Positions 38,076 through 46,195 of a DNA stretch of 64,000 nt are shown in pieces (positions within the stretch are counted from its first letter, which is position 1; every line of letters begins with the position of its first letter). The translations under genes and the position numbers were made by a program. The stretch is from Litoribrevibacter albus (GTDB lineage: Bacteria; Pseudomonadota; Gammaproteobacteria; Pseudomonadales; Litoribrevibacteraceae), in NCBI RefSeq assembly GCF_030159995.1, contig NZ_BSNM01000006.1, positions 1 through 64,000 of the forward strand, in the 5' to 3' direction. Below the pieces are notes generated by a model that saw only the letters and a list, made by a program, of their open reading frames with translations, made no database searches and was not told where the DNA came from.

Positions 38076-38690
38076 GTGAGCGATCAAGAAGTGGAACTCA
38101 ACGAAGATTTAAGAGATGTCTATCAGGAAGTGACTAACGTTGCCATGGGGCAAGCGGCAGATCGCCTAGCACGACTTTTAGATGTGTTTGTAGTATTGCC
38201 TATTCCAAATGTGAACATCATGGAAGCGGGCGAATTAGAAATGGCGTTGCATGCAGCGTCTGAAAGTGAATCTGTGTCGGCGGTTTGCCAAGGGTTCATT
38301 GGAAAGGGTGTGGCGGGTGAAGCCTTATTAATCTTTAACGATTCCAGTTTCAGCGACATCGCCAAGTTAATGAAATATGAAGGCGAAATCGATGACGCGG
38401 TTCAGCTGGAACTAGAGATGGACATTTCCAGCATCCTGATAGGGGCGTTTTTGAACGGTCTGGCTGAGCAGCTCGACATGAGTTTCAGTCAGGGCCATCC
38501 GGTGGTACTTGGGCAACACTGTGATATTAAAGATCTGATTACGGCCAACTCGGCACGTTGGAATAAAGTGCTGACTCTGGAGATTAATTACACCATTAAA
38601 GATCACAACATTAATTGCGATCTGTTGTTGTTATTTTCGGATGACTCGATCATTAGACTGAATGAAATAGCTTCTTATTTGTTGGAGTAA
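38076..38690 (+). CDS. CheC-like phosphatase, GTG start
   Basis: The 204-residue product belongs to the CheC/CheX/FliY group that dephosphorylates CheY-like proteins. The first active-site motif D/S-X3-E-X2-N is present as DVYQEVTN at about residue 14, with the downstream Pro in VVLPIP. The second copy (SSILIGAFLN) keeps Asn but lacks the Glu, so one site is probably active. The start is GTG 38076 with AGAGG at five bases. The preceding gene encodes a lone receiver, its likely substrate. Confidence 0.88.
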   Translation: MSDQEVELNEDLRDVYQEVTNVAMGQAADRLARLLDVFVVLPIPNVNIMEAGELEMALHAASESESVSAVCQGFIGKGVAGEALLIFNDSSFSDIAKLMKYEGEIDDAVQLELEMDISSILIGAFLNGLAEQLDMSFSQGHPVVLGQHCDIKDLITANSARWNKVLTLEINYTIKDHNINCDLLLLFSDDSIIRLNEIASYLLE

Positions 38691-38726
38691 CGGCCCTTAG
38701 CGAACTCGGGGAAAAAGGCACCAGAA

Positions 38727-38855
38727 GTGCTCGTAGTTGAAATATTTGTAGTTGAAATATTCGTGGTTGAAAAACTCGTAGTTGAAACATTCATTTTTAA
38801 CGAAATGGGCTTGGATGTATCCGGCTTGAAAGACGTAATGCAGCTGTTGGAATAA
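38727..38855 (+). CDS. Small open frame made of a 5-residue repeat, possible small protein
   Basis: From GTG 38727 a 42-residue frame runs to TAA 38855, two bases before the next gene. It opens VLVVEIFVVEIFVVEKLVVE, showing a 5-residue repeat from the 15-bp DNA repeat, and ends with an ordinary-looking DVSGLKDVMQLLE. It is in the same frame as the preceding CheC-like stop codon, so it could also be read-through sequence. There is only a poor ribosome site. It may be a real small protein, a C-terminal fragment of a lost gene, or chance. Confidence 0.35.
   Translation: MLVVEIFVVEIFVVEKLVVETFIFNEMGLDVSGLKDVMQLLE
38731..38790 (+). repeat. Tandem repeat, four 15-bp units
   Basis: Exact 15-base spacing: TCGTAGTTGAAATAT, TTGTAGTTGAAATAT, TCGTGGTTGAAAAAC, TCGTAGTTGAAACAT. 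The unit length is a multiple of three and keeps the frame of the small open frame at 38727. It lies between the CheC-like and GGDEF genes. Confidence 0.9.
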
Positions 38856-38857
38856 TT

Positions 38858-39841
38858 ATGCCGTCAGAAACTAAATTAGACCTCTCCGAATTTCACTGGA
38901 TGATGGATATGCTCCAAACCATTGATGTGGGTTTGGTGGTATTGAATAACAACTACCAAGTGCAAATCTGGAACAGCTTCATGGAGAATCACTCGGGGTT
39001 AGATCCTGACGCGGTGAAAGAGAAAGTGTTGTTTGATCTCTTTCCGGAAGTCCCCAGGGATTGGTTCAGCCACAAAATTGATTCAGTGTTTCAATTACAC
39101 AGCCGTGCTTTTACTACATGGGAGCAACGGCCTTATGTCTTCAAGTTTAAGAATTACCGCACGATTACTGGTACCGCCGATTTCATGTACCAGAACATTT
39201 CCATTATTCCTTTGATGTCGCTGAACGGAACCGTCGATCACGTGTGTATTCTGGTCTACGACGTGACGGATGCGGCCACCAGCAAAGCCCAATTGGAACA
39301 AGCGAACAAGAAACTCGAAATATTGAGTCAGACGGATCGTCTGACCCAGCTTTATAATCGGGGGCATTGGGAAGACTGTTTGGCAAAAGAGTACCAACGT
39401 TGCCAACGCAGCCATTTGACCAGTTCCCTGATCATGTTCGATATCGATCATTTTAAGAAAGTGAACGACACCTATGGTCACCAAGCCGGGGATGAAGTGA
39501 TTCGGGTGACCTCGCAAGCCTTACGGGATAACCTTCGTCAAACGGATGTAGCCGGCCGTTATGGTGGCGAAGAGTTTGGTGTGATTCTGGTGGACACCAA
39601 TGCTCAGGATGCCTACGCCTTTGCTGAACGATTGAGAGAAGCCATCGAAGCGATCACGGTGAAGTATGATGGGTTGGAGATTAATTACACCATCAGTATC
39701 GGGATTTCTGAAATAGCTTCAGACCTTAATGATTATAAAACCTGGCTTGAGCGAGCGGACATTGCGCTCTACCACTGTAAACGTAATGGACGGAATTGCT
39801 CTACGGTGTACCAGATTGGTATGGACGGAGAAGGACATTAG
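38858..39841 (+). CDS. PAS-GGDEF diguanylate cyclase
   Basis: The 327-residue protein has a PAS-like sensor (residues 10-145; MLQTIDVGLVVLNNNYQVQI) and a GGDEF domain making c-di-GMP. The active motif is GGEEF, preceded by LTQLYNRGHWED and MFDIDHFKKVNDTYGHQAGD. The inhibitory I-site RQTD lies exactly five residues before GGEEF, so product feedback is likely. No membrane segment is present. With the receiver and CheC genes upstream it forms a three-gene signalling locus whose enzyme may be controlled by the receiver's phosphorylation; this link is inferred. Confidence 0.92.
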   Translation: MPSETKLDLSEFHWMMDMLQTIDVGLVVLNNNYQVQIWNSFMENHSGLDPDAVKEKVLFDLFPEVPRDWFSHKIDSVFQLHSRAFTTWEQRPYVFKFKNYRTITGTADFMYQNISIIPLMSLNGTVDHVCILVYDVTDAATSKAQLEQANKKLEILSQTDRLTQLYNRGHWEDCLAKEYQRCQRSHLTSSLIMFDIDHFKKVNDTYGHQAGDEVIRVTSQALRDNLRQTDVAGRYGGEEFGVILVDTNAQDAYAFAERLREAIEAITVKYDGLEINYTISIGISEIASDLNDYKTWLERADIALYHCKRNGRNCSTVYQIGMDGEGH

Positions 39842-40128
39842 TTTCTTTTTCTAACACCTCCGCCACAAACTCAAGAGTGTGTTAAGGTTGCTAACCGAAC
39901 CAAACTTGATATCAACCCATTCCCTTAGATAGTGAACCCAGTTGCTTTGGAAGTGAGAGACGGTTCACATATTTGCTACTAACTTGATCAATACGTAATT
40001 TCCTTACTCTTACTATGCCAAGCAGAGTTGGAACAAGCCGTTTCGATTTACTGCGATGAATTGCTCTCTCTGAGCAATTTTATGGACTCATGCTTCTTAT
40101 AAAAACGAAGGGTAAAGGGAATTATTCT

Positions 40129-42321
40129 ATGACCAATCAATTTGGCTTGCGATTACCTGCTATTTTAGTGCTGTCGGGATCGCTCCTGACGGGGTGTAAT
40201 CTATTTGATAGTGATAAAAAACACAGCAATGATGATTCAACAGAGAGTAAGATTCTCTCGGCTGCTTTTGGTGTGGCACCCAGTGATGCCTGTCCGGCAG
40301 GCGGGAATGCGTTTGCTGCGGGTGTAGATACTAATGGTGACAGTACGTTAGGTGATGATGAGGTTACTGAAAATCTTGTTATTTGTGACGGTCAGATCAC
40401 GGAAGAAAACATTGATAGAATTATCAGTACCGTAAGTATTGGCTTTGGTGATCTGCGTTGTTCAACGGGCGGTTACTTAGTTAATTTTCAACAAAATAGC
40501 ACAATCCGGGAAGAAATCGTTTGTAATGCAAACGATGCCACCGATGATGCAATTGATTTGATTTCAAGTTTCTCTGCTAATCCTGCTAACCCTGAAATTA
40601 ACTCAGACGTTACTATGACGATTGCACTGTCTAGACAACCGGAAGACGGTGAAACCTTTGGTTATCGTTGGGAAAATACTACGTTATCAGAGATCATTGA
40701 AAACAATGCTGCCACTTTAACGGTTACAGCACCTGAGGCCGCAGGTGCTATTACATATCAAGCAACCATCATCAGTTCTCTGGGGCAAGAAGAAATTGCG
40801 CAGTTAACGTTGAATGTAAGAGAACAATCGGAACCTGCATCGGTCGATTCTGTAACGACGACATCTAAACAGGTATTTATTCCGTCGGGCTATGAACAAC
40901 CAGAAGCACAGCCTCAGGGAGATTTTGATGGTGTCATGTTGTATGCCGGTGAATCCAGTGGTCCAAGCATATCGAGTGTTCGAGCCGCAGCATTGACTGT
41001 TCGAAAGGTCTCTGCATTTGTGGCTGAAAGACCGGTGTTGAATTCGGGGAGTAATGCGCAAGCCGTGTTGGCTAACTTTGCAAATACTGTTGCTCAAGAC
41101 ACTGATTATGCATTACAGAATATTTCTACTTCACAACTTGAGGCTGGAGCCATCGCACTTGGTAGTTACCAATTGGTTTCAGGAACAGAACAAACGCCGA
41201 CGGATGTCGCCAATGACCTGGTACAATTGTTGGGTGTGAATAAGATCGGGGGGGTTATTACCAATTTACCTGTAGCGTTGGATTCCGAGATAGGAGAAAC
41301 CAATTATCGTCTGAATATGACGGTTGTGTTCCTGGAAAATGATCCAATTGCTGAGGATGATAATAAAGTCCTTCTGTTGGTAAGTCTTGTTAATGAAACA
41401 GAGGTTGAATCGTTTGAAGGTTTGATCAGTGGCCTAACTGACGGAACCAACATTGCTGAGCCAACGGATACGACTACTGTAGGAGCAAGTACATTTACGG
41501 GTTCTTCAGTGCAAAGTAAAGCGGACTTCTTGTTTGTCATTGATAATTCCGGAAGTATGTTTGATGAACAACAGGCTGTAGCCAATGCAGCAGATGATTT
41601 CGAAGCCAGAATTAATAATTCAGGGCTGGATATCAGAATTGGTACCATCAATACGGGGAGTTACATCCTTCTGGCAGATACCAACCAGGATGGTAGTTTT
41701 ACCTCAGATCTCAGCGAATTTAAAAACGATGTGATTAATCAGGGCACTGATGGTTCCAGTCGAGAAACCGGTATCTATAATGCTGAACGAGCGTTGTATT
41801 CAATTGCATTAGGCGATGTCAATGATGGCGTTGTTACCGAAGCTGGCTTTCCAAGAGCTGATGCTTCTATGTCGGTCGTCATATTAAGCGATGAGCCAAG
41901 CCAATATGAATATCGTGCAGGTGAAGAGTTTGATGTCAGTAATAACTTATTCCTTGCTCGAAATTACCGTGTGTATGCGATCGTTGAACCGGACAGTCAG
42001 TTCTTTACTAGTCAGTATGATGATCTGGCCTTGGCGAGTGGTGGCTCGGTAGCCGATATTTCAAATACTTCTAGCTTCGATGCAATCATGGATGATATCG
42101 CGACTAAGGCGGGGGCTGCTGCCAGTGCCTTCCAATTACCGCATTCACCTATTTCTGGATCTATTAAGGTGACTGTAAATGGCCTAGAAGTGACCAAAAG
42201 CAGTATCAATGGCTGGAATTACATCAGTCTATCCAATTCTGTTGTGTTTTACGGGACTTCGGTGCCTGAAGAAGGGGATATTATTGAAATTGTTTATGAC
42301 TACTTAACTACAAATAACTAA
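40129..42321 (+). CDS. VWA-domain lipoprotein
   Basis: The 730-residue product has a lipoprotein signal with lipobox LLTGC (Cys at residue 23), then an Asp/Ser-rich spacer. Residues ~170-235 look Ig-like (FGYRWENTTLSEIIENN). A von Willebrand A domain starts near residue 465 with the metal site motif FLFVIDNSGSM and later VVILSDEPSQYEYR. A C-terminal beta part follows (GSIKVTVNGLEVTKSSINGW). VWA proteins mediate adhesion or complex assembly. I chose ATG 40129 (MTNQFGLRLPAIL) with AAGGGA upstream; the ATG at 40090 would bury the signal. Function is otherwise unknown. Confidence 0.8.
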   Translation: MTNQFGLRLPAILVLSGSLLTGCNLFDSDKKHSNDDSTESKILSAAFGVAPSDACPAGGNAFAAGVDTNGDSTLGDDEVTENLVICDGQITEENIDRIISTVSIGFGDLRCSTGGYLVNFQQNSTIREEIVCNANDATDDAIDLISSFSANPANPEINSDVTMTIALSRQPEDGETFGYRWENTTLSEIIENNAATLTVTAPEAAGAITYQATIISSLGQEEIAQLTLNVREQSEPASVDSVTTTSKQVFIPSGYEQPEAQPQGDFDGVMLYAGESSGPSISSVRAAALTVRKVSAFVAERPVLNSGSNAQAVLANFANTVAQDTDYALQNISTSQLEAGAIALGSYQLVSGTEQTPTDVANDLVQLLGVNKIGGVITNLPVALDSEIGETNYRLNMTVVFLENDPIAEDDNKVLLLVSLVNETEVESFEGLISGLTDGTNIAEPTDTTTVGASTFTGSSVQSKADFLFVIDNSGSMFDEQQAVANAADDFEARINNSGLDIRIGTINTGSYILLADTNQDGSFTSDLSEFKNDVINQGTDGSSRETGIYNAERALYSIALGDVNDGVVTEAGFPRADASMSVVILSDEPSQYEYRAGEEFDVSNNLFLARNYRVYAIVEPDSQFFTSQYDDLALASGGSVADISNTSSFDAIMDDIATKAGAAASAFQLPHSPISGSIKVTVNGLEVTKSSINGWNYISLSNSVVFYGTSVPEEGDIIEIVYDYLTTNN

Positions 42322-42370
42322 TCCGATATTAAGTAACGCATCCAGGATGTTCGTTACTGTCGGAAAAGCA

Positions 42371-42403
42371 AAAAAAGGGAAGAGCTGAGTTCTTCCCTTT
42401 TTT
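42371..42403. terminator. Bidirectional terminator between VWA lipoprotein and permease genes
   Basis: GGGAAGA (42377-42383), loop GCTGAGT, TCTTCCC (42391-42397), flanked by A and T runs, lies between convergent genes. Confidence 0.9.
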
Positions 42404-42437
42404 GTTGTAACTAGGAGAGATCTTTCATTGGCGGCAC

Positions 42438-43712
42438 TTAGCCACCAAACACGTTCATGGCCCAGCCGATAAAGAGCACTTGGGGTACGGTAATGAGTGG
42501 TAGGAAGAGGGCGATCTTCCAGCTCTTCATGGTATCCCGAACAACCATGATCTCCGTATAGTCGGTGGCGGCGCCAGCCATCAGGAAGGTGAAACCGTTG
42601 CCGGGCGCCGCAGCTCGGGTGACCAGATCTGCTGCAATCGGCGTTGATCCTTCCGAGCACACTTCAATTACTGTGGCGGCTAACAAGGTTAGGAAGAGTC
42701 CTCCGACGCTTGCACCGAACCAGGTTTCAAAGATCTCTAATGGCACGAAGGCTCGCAATAAGGCCACTAAGACCACCCCGAACATAATCCAGCGAATAAC
42801 CATCTTCGCGCCTTTCACGCCATCCCATAACATGTGCAAGGTGGCATTAGGAGAATAGTCGGCCTCTTTTATTAAACGCATCAGTTCCGGTTTGAGTTTG
42901 AAGTCGGCCGGCAAGGCTTCTTTGTTCGGGTTCATGGGTAAGGTGCCATTGAGTTCCAACCGATCAAAGATCCAACCGCTGATCCACGCAATCACCATGG
43001 AAAAAACAATAAAGGCGAGCGTCCAGGGGATACCGATTAAGCCAAACAGAATCAAGGTGAGTGTGAATGAATTCCATGGGCTGGCAATCATAAAGGCCAT
43101 CACCTGCCCCAAACTGGCGCCTCGCTCATAGAGCTTCATTGCGACCATCAGAATGCCGTGGTTACACAGATCCAGTAATAAACCGGCGAGAGTCGCCCGG
43201 AAGATACCGCGTTTGGTGTGCCCGGGACCCAGCGCAGAAATCACCACTTCACGAGGAATCCGGTTTAACCAGCCCACCAGTACAATCCCAAGCAATACAC
43301 CCCACCACATGGCATGCAGCATTTCGATGGAGGTCTCAATCATCGTGTTGAGCCAGTTAATTTCACTGCTTTCGGGCCAGAAAGATAATGCTAATAAACC
43401 CGCGATGAGGCTGGTGGACCCCCAGAGAATCCAATCAAAACTGGCTTTCGCATCGTCATCACAGCAACTGGACACGGTTTTATTGGCAGCGGCCTGCGAA
43501 CCGCAACAGCTACCCGCCTTCGATGCTGAATGGTCGTGAGCACTGTGAGCGTGAGTTGGATGCTGGTGTTGTTCCGCCGATGCGTCCTGAGTACTACAAC
43601 AGGTTTTGTCTTGGGGCGCTTTCTTGGAGGCACAGCAGCTGCTTTCGGTTGAAGGCTCTATGTCCTTCTGATCTTTTACTGTACTGCAACAGGTTTGCGT
43701 GTGATCAGTCAT
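42438..43712 (-). CDS. Metal-efflux permease with Cys/His-rich N terminus (SO_0444-like)
   Basis: The 424-residue protein is an inner-membrane permease of the DUF318/SO_0444 Cu/Zn efflux type. Residues 1-90 are a metal-binding tail with five CC pairs (at 8-9, 26-27, 38-39, 69-70, 83-84) and a His-rich stretch (QHQHPTHAHSAHDH). About eight membrane helices follow, with NHGILMVAMKLYERGASLGQ and EVCSEGSTPIAADL. It overlaps merR-like gene by eight bases and is cotranscribed with it. Control by a thiol-binding MerR regulator supports export of a soft metal ion. The exact metal is unknown. Confidence 0.85.
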   Translation of the reverse strand: MTDHTQTCCSTVKDQKDIEPSTESSCCASKKAPQDKTCCSTQDASAEQHQHPTHAHSAHDHSASKAGSCCGSQAAANKTVSSCCDDDAKASFDWILWGSTSLIAGLLALSFWPESSEINWLNTMIETSIEMLHAMWWGVLLGIVLVGWLNRIPREVVISALGPGHTKRGIFRATLAGLLLDLCNHGILMVAMKLYERGASLGQVMAFMIASPWNSFTLTLILFGLIGIPWTLAFIVFSMVIAWISGWIFDRLELNGTLPMNPNKEALPADFKLKPELMRLIKEADYSPNATLHMLWDGVKGAKMVIRWIMFGVVLVALLRAFVPLEIFETWFGASVGGLFLTLLAATVIEVCSEGSTPIAADLVTRAAAPGNGFTFLMAGAATDYTEIMVVRDTMKSWKIALFLPLITVPQVLFIGWAMNVFGG

Positions 43713-44127
43713 GGCAGCATTCTCCTTCGCTAAATCCTTCTATCAGATGACAAATGTGGTCCCCGGTTGGAATGCAGTCGGGTTGCGAGGCCCAACGATC
43801 CATTGCGTCTTCCATATGACGGTAGGTGGCCTGCATGGCTTCAATTTTTTTGGCGACCTCTGACATGCGTACCGACATGATTTCACGAACTTGAGGGCAA
43901 GGGGATTGACCTTCCGCAGCTTGTCCAAAAATAACCTGAATGTCTGGTAGCGAAAACCCTAGGGATTTGGCTTCAACAATAAAAAGAAGGCGTTTTAAGT
44001 CACTCTCGGAAAATCGTTTGTAGCCGTTGTTTGGGTCGCGCTGGGGAGTTAACAGGCCAGTGCGGACGTAATGACGTACCGTATCGGCTGTGACTCCTGC
44101 GCGTTTCGCGAGTTCTGAAACTGTCAT
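43705..44127 (-). CDS. MerR-family metal-sensing regulator (ZntR/CadR-like)
   Basis: The 140-residue regulator has the MerR helix-turn-helix (MTVSELAKRAGVTADTVRHY and RDPNNGYKRFSESDLKRL), a dimerisation helix and a C-terminal metal-binding loop. Cysteines at 77, 118, 126, 137 and 138 match the region of ZntR's zinc ligands (C79, C114, C124), with His and Asp at the end (CCHD). Metal choice among Zn, Cd, Pb or Cu is open. I chose ATG 44127, preceded by AGGAG; a longer frame reaches 44187 inside the promoter. The promoter is the 19-bp-spacer type. Confidence 0.93.
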   Translation of the reverse strand: MTVSELAKRAGVTADTVRHYVRTGLLTPQRDPNNGYKRFSESDLKRLLFIVEAKSLGFSLPDIQVIFGQAAEGQSPCPQVREIMSVRMSEVAKKIEAMQATYRHMEDAMDRWASQPDCIPTGDHICHLIEGFSEGECCHD

Positions 44128-44156
44128 TGTGTGCTCCTGGTATCTTGTTAGTGTAT

Positions 44157-44187
44157 ACCATAGAGCTGTGTGTAACACACAGGTCAA
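44157..44187 (-). promoter_or_regulatory. MerR-type promoter with 19-bp spacer and palindromic operator
   Basis: Reading on the minus strand: TTGACC (-35, 44187-44182), a 19-bp spacer, then TATGGT (-10, 44162-44157). The spacer contains TGTGTGT-T-ACACACA, a 7-bp inverted repeat. The over-long spacer with a central palindrome is the mark of MerR-activated promoters. It should drive the regulator and the permease, so the pair is autoregulated. Confidence 0.85.
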
Positions 44188-44215
44188 GCGCAGGATTCTA
44201 AAAACGATATTTTTA

Positions 44216-44689
44216 TTATGAGCCTGACTGAAGGAAGTTTTGCCAGGCCGTTAACAGCGCCTGAAAATCTTCGAGACCACACATGGCGTGTCCCTGTTGA
44301 TCATCGATCGAAAGATCATCGGGGTCCAAAGCGTATTCCTGATCATCATCAAACAGCAGATCCTCTGTTTCTGTAAAGGAATGGTCGAAAGGCTCGCCGA
44401 AGGAATGTGATGCGCCAGCAACATCATCGAAGGGATCACCTGCATTGTGCAGCTGGGTTGATCTTAGGATGGCATCTTCCTGAGTAAGCGTTAGTCGGTA
44501 GTCTTGACCTTTGAAATGAAACTCACGGCCTTGTTTATTGAGTAAGGTGTCGAGCTTGCTTAGTAATGCTTTGATTTGTTGTGCATCGTCTTTCAGGTCA
44601 TGAGTAAGCCAGTCGCCGAAGGCTTCGTGTTCCATTGAACAGTGGGCAATAGGGCGATGCAATGCATCGAAACTGAATTGGTAGTCCAT
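44216..44689 (-). CDS. yacL: YacL/UPF0231 family protein
   Basis: The 157-residue protein matches E. coli YacL (UPF0231) at both ends: MDYQFSFDALHRPIAHCSME with HEAFGDWL, and CGLEDFQALLTAWQNFLQ. The middle is longer, with an acidic segment around residues 100-132 (TETEDLLFDDDQEYALDPDD). E. coli YacL is about 120 residues. The function of the family is not established. It is soluble and follows the acyl-CoA thioesterase gene by 28 bases on the same strand. Confidence 0.82.
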   Translation of the reverse strand: MDYQFSFDALHRPIAHCSMEHEAFGDWLTHDLKDDAQQIKALLSKLDTLLNKQGREFHFKGQDYRLTLTQEDAILRSTQLHNAGDPFDDVAGASHSFGEPFDHSFTETEDLLFDDDQEYALDPDDLSIDDQQGHAMCGLEDFQALLTAWQNFLQSGS

Positions 44690-44717
44690 GTTGAGTGACT
44701 TCTTGAATGGGGTGATA

Positions 44718-45155
44718 TTAGGCGGTTAACGATTGAAACAAGGTCAGTAGTTCCGGCGGTGGGCTGGTGAACTTTCGAGTACTGAGGTTAATCCAGCTGC
44801 CTTCCACCGAAACGGTGGCGGCCTTGATCTTCTGTTCCGAGCCGTCTTCTGTTTCGCGGATTAACCAGAAGTTATGGGCAAACTTCCAACGCTTACCTGT
44901 TTTGCTCAGGTCCACCACATCGAAGTCGACGAGGAAGGTGTCGGACATGCCGATTTCTTTACGAAAGGTGGTTTCTTCCCGAAACAGCACCGCTCCAATA
45001 CCCAACTCCATGAAACGTTCCTGCGAGAACCCGTGTTCCTGAAGAAAGGTAAAGCGCACCTGAGTGGCTAAATCGTTATAGGCGGTATGACGCAAATGCT
45101 GGTTCGGATCGAGATCCGACCAGCGTGGATGAAATTCCATTTGAAACAGGGCCAC
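44718..45155 (-). CDS. Hotdog-fold acyl-CoA thioesterase (4HBT family)
   Basis: The 145-residue protein has the 4-hydroxybenzoyl-CoA thioesterase-like hotdog fold. The acid motif HPRWSDLDPNQHLRHTAYND carries the typical Asp, and the helix region is followed by FREETTFRKEIGMSDTFLVD. Such enzymes hydrolyse acyl-CoA esters in the cytoplasm; substrate chain length cannot be told. It lies in the same direction as the upstream dehydrogenase and downstream yacL, likely one transcript. Confidence 0.88.
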   Translation of the reverse strand: MALFQMEFHPRWSDLDPNQHLRHTAYNDLATQVRFTFLQEHGFSQERFMELGIGAVLFREETTFRKEIGMSDTFLVDFDVVDLSKTGKRWKFAHNFWLIRETEDGSEQKIKAATVSVEGSWINLSTRKFTSPPPELLTLFQSLTA

Positions 45156-45181
45156 AACATAGATTCCTATGAAAGCGTGAG

Positions 45182-45943
45182 TTAGTCATCGGCTTTGTGA
45201 ATGGACAGTGGCGACCAGCTTTGGCAGGTCGGCATCACTTCCAACGTGTTCACATTGACGTGGGCCGGAGTATTGGCCACCCAAAGAATAATGTCGGCAA
45301 TGTCATCCGGTGTTAGGTGCTCGGTGTTGTCGTACAGGGAGTCAGCACGATTTTCGTCGCCTTTAAAGCGCACCAAAGAAAATTCGGTTTTGGAAAAGCC
45401 CGGTTCGATGTTAGTTACCTTAACGCCAGTGCCATGTACATCAGAACGCAGATTGCGGGAGAACTGTTGAACAAAGGCTTTGGAGGCACCGTAGCAGTTA
45501 CCGCCCGGGTATGGCCAATTACCCGCCATGGAGCCGACATTGATCACGTGGCCGCGCTTGCGCTCAACCATGCCCGGCAGCAAGGCACGGGTGCAGTACA
45601 TCAGACCTTTGCAGTTGGTGTCGATCATGTCTTCCCAGTCGTCGAGATTGGCTTTATGGGCAGGTTCTAAGCCCAGTGCCAAGCCGGCGTTGTTAATCAG
45701 AACATCTGGCTGATTGAAGGGGGCCGGTAGTTCATAGAAGGCGTCCAGCACGCTTTGGCGCTCACGTACATCCAACGAAATGGCGTGGACGTCGGTGATT
45801 TTTGACAGTTCGTTGGCAAGTGCATCGAGGCGTTCTTTTCGTCGACCTATGATCACCAGACGGTAGCCGTCTTCGGCGAATTTCTTCGCACACGATTGTC
45901 CAAAACCGGATGTTGCACCTGTAATAATGGCTGTTTTTGACAC
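45182..45943 (-). CDS. Short-chain dehydrogenase (YdfG-like)
   Basis: The 253-residue oxidoreductase has a classical short-chain dehydrogenase fold: cofactor motif TGATSGFGQSCAKKFAE, RR after the second strand (GRRKERL) favouring NADP, NNAGLALG, and the catalytic Ser-Tyr-Lys in VGSMAGNWPYPGGNCYGASK. It resembles YdfG, which oxidises serine/threonine analogues and reduces 3-hydroxypropionate-type substrates, but the substrate is unproven. It is preceded by AGGAGGAG and its transcript probably includes the thioesterase and yacL. Confidence 0.9.
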   Translation of the reverse strand: MSKTAIITGATSGFGQSCAKKFAEDGYRLVIIGRRKERLDALANELSKITDVHAISLDVRERQSVLDAFYELPAPFNQPDVLINNAGLALGLEPAHKANLDDWEDMIDTNCKGLMYCTRALLPGMVERKRGHVINVGSMAGNWPYPGGNCYGASKAFVQQFSRNLRSDVHGTGVKVTNIEPGFSKTEFSLVRFKGDENRADSLYDNTEHLTPDDIADIILWVANTPAHVNVNTLEVMPTCQSWSPLSIHKADD

Positions 45944-46090
45944 CTGAAAACTCCTCCTGAAAATGCCCTTCTGACCACGCTCTTCTTAAAGCGCCTTTCT
46001 TACAACGCCTTTCTTGAAACGTATGACTAAAGTGTAATGATTCGCTGTCGGGAAAGACAGTTTTTTGCTGATTCAATTATCAAGGAGCAA

Positions 46091-46129
46091 AGACCTGAGT
46101 CGGGTGTTAACCCGAACTCAGTCTTTTTT
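46091..46129 (-). terminator. Probable terminator of nrdD
   Basis: A long stem with two mismatches, AGACCTGAGTCGGGT (46091-46105), loop GTTA, ACCCGAACTCAGTCT (46110-46124), lies downstream of nrdD. The T run is strong on the plus strand (46124-46129) but only TTT on the minus strand, so leftward efficiency is uncertain. Confidence 0.65.
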
Positions 46130-46195
46130 CAGCGTACTTTAGACGAGCTCTTCAGAACAGTACTTCAGAACAGGATGCTGGTTGTATCCGATCAG

